This document shows, one piece after another, positions 5,288-5,898 of a DNA stretch of 5,898 bases. Positions within the stretch are counted from its first letter, which is position 1; each line of letters opens with the position of its first letter. The notes under the pieces are model-generated. The model saw only the letters and a program-made list of their open reading frames with translations, was not told where the DNA came from and did not search any database. Source of the stretch: Chloroflexota bacterium (GTDB taxonomy: Bacteria; Chloroflexota; Anaerolineae; Anaerolineales; UBA4823); assembly GCA_017860725.1 (NCBI GenBank), contig JAGDMX010000180.1:1-5898 (forward strand), given 5' to 3'. The translations under genes and the position numbers were made by a program.

Positions 5288-5898
5288 CTTTGGATAGACC
5301 TCCATTCACAGACCACTGCACTGATTGGCCCTGGGTATAGCGAGCTTTGTCCTGACGGTTCCAGATCGTCACACCACCTTGCCCAAGCACTGAATAAGCC
5401 TCCCCATCCTTTACCAGTGCCGTATTGCCCTCGATGCCCACCAGAGTCTTGTCTCGAGAGACAAACATCTTCATGGGTTTGGCAAAGCTGGGCGGCATCT
5501 CGTCATAATGCGGAACAACAACGGCACCAGGCAGCAAGTTGAAAGCACGCTGCCAGACCGGAAAAGCCGGGATGCGCTCGCCCAGGATCATTGCCCCGGC
5601 GCTGCAGCCTGCCAGGATCCCACCGGTAGCCAGGACTTCCTGGATGGCTCGCCAGGCTAAGCTGTTTTTTAGTGTGTTAAGCAGATAATTTGGACGTCCC
5701 CCGGAAAGATAAACAAAGTTGGCCCGCCGGATGCGCTCGGCCAAGGCTGGGTCGTTAGCGCTGGCCTGGTCAATCACTGGCAATGCTTCTGCTTCGACTC
5801 CCAGGTGGGAAAAATGCGCTTCCCCCAGCTTCGACCAGTAAGCCACACGCTCTGAACCTTCGCTACCGGCAGCCGTAGGCAGGCAGACCACCCTTGGT
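5262..5898 (-). CDS. S51 family peptidase (cyanophycinase/dipeptidase E-like), 5' end outside the window
   Basis: A serine peptidase of the S51 family with a class I glutamine amidotransferase-like fold. The frame stays open to the window edge, and the visible start, reading PRVVCLPTAAG, looks like the first core beta strand. The true start is therefore probably just outside. Counting from the GTG at 5891, the nucleophile is S97 in GCSAGAM. H128 (VVPHYDE) and E154 (GIEGNTAL) are the likely other catalytic residues. YLSGGRPNYLL (61-71) is the usual glycine-rich turn. Family members cleave aspartyl dipeptides or cyanophycin-derived peptides; which applies here is not decidable, since cyanophycin synthetase is not visible. 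No signal peptide can be judged. The 3' end overlaps the dienelactone hydrolase-family start, so the two are probably one transcription unit. Confidence 0.85.
   Translation of the reverse strand, partial: PRVVCLPTAAGSEGSERVAYWSKLGEAHFSHLGVEAEALPVIDQASANDPALAERIRRANFVYLSGGRPNYLLNTLKNSLAWRAIQEVLATGGILAGCSAGAMILGERIPAFPVWQRAFNLLPGAVVVPHYDEMPPSFAKPMKMFVSRDKTLVGIEGNTALVKDGEAYSVLGQGGVTIWNRQDKARYTQGQSVQWSVNGGLSKDGAYSADG

Noticed and set aside
4637..5542. Plus-strand open frames opposite the hydrolase and S51 genes
   Set aside because: They are antisense shadows; the minus-strand frames carry intact catalytic motifs.
1..5898. CRISPR arrays, tRNA or rRNA genes, insertion sequences, attachment sites
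   Set aside because: No repeat-spacer pattern, RNA gene motif, transposase or terminal inverted repeats were seen by eye.

Overview
The window is a GC-rich bacterial segment (roughly 55-60% GC by eye) with compact gene packing. Gene content points to a Chloroflexota-type (Anaerolineae-like) organism: a PCYCGC-motif lipoprotein, orphan CuA-type cupredoxins, a NapH-like polyferredoxin and a small DUF1573 protein. This taxonomic call rests on gene flavour only, and no marker gene is present.

Layout. Positions 1-540 (+) hold the 3' end of a heavy-metal P-type ATPase whose last two helices look like the CopB (P1B-3) subgroup. Positions 541-709 form the only sizeable intergenic region. It holds an 18-bp palindrome with 8-bp arms (604-621), a perfect TATAAT box (643-648), a possible leader hairpin next to the start region, and a strong Shine-Dalgarno (696-700). 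From 710 to 4597 a tight (+) operon encodes a PCYCGC lipoprotein, a membrane-anchored CuA cupredoxin, a NapH/FixG-like membrane Fe-S protein (ATGA overlap with the gene before it), a CuA-cytochrome c fusion (8-nt overlap) and a DUF1573-type protein. On the minus strand, 5898-4604, a truncated S51-family peptidase overlaps a dienelactone hydrolase-family gene. These converge on the operon with only 6 nt between stop codons.

Main point of interest. The DUF1573 gene has an in-frame TGA at 4415-4417, directly after a Cys codon. The same frame stays open for 59 more codons, and these complete a sensible domain with a Met/His-rich segment. Eighteen nt after the TGA lies an apical loop beginning GG, on a perfect 7-bp stem (4429-4447), which is the geometry of a bacterial SECIS. 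The best reading is a selenoprotein with a Cys-Sec pair at residues 107-108. A conventional gene caller would cut it at 107 aa.

How the genes may work together (inference). All five operon products are predicted to be exported or membrane-bound, and four carry redox or metal-binding motifs: two complete CuA sites, cysteines typical of Fe-S clusters, one c-type haem and a Cys-rich lipoprotein. The fifth carries the Cys-Sec pair. No haem-copper oxidase subunit I or nitrous oxide reductase is visible, so the module is an orphan extracytoplasmic copper/iron electron-transfer unit, possibly with its own copper delivery, next to a copper exporter. Its terminal acceptor or target cannot be read from this window.
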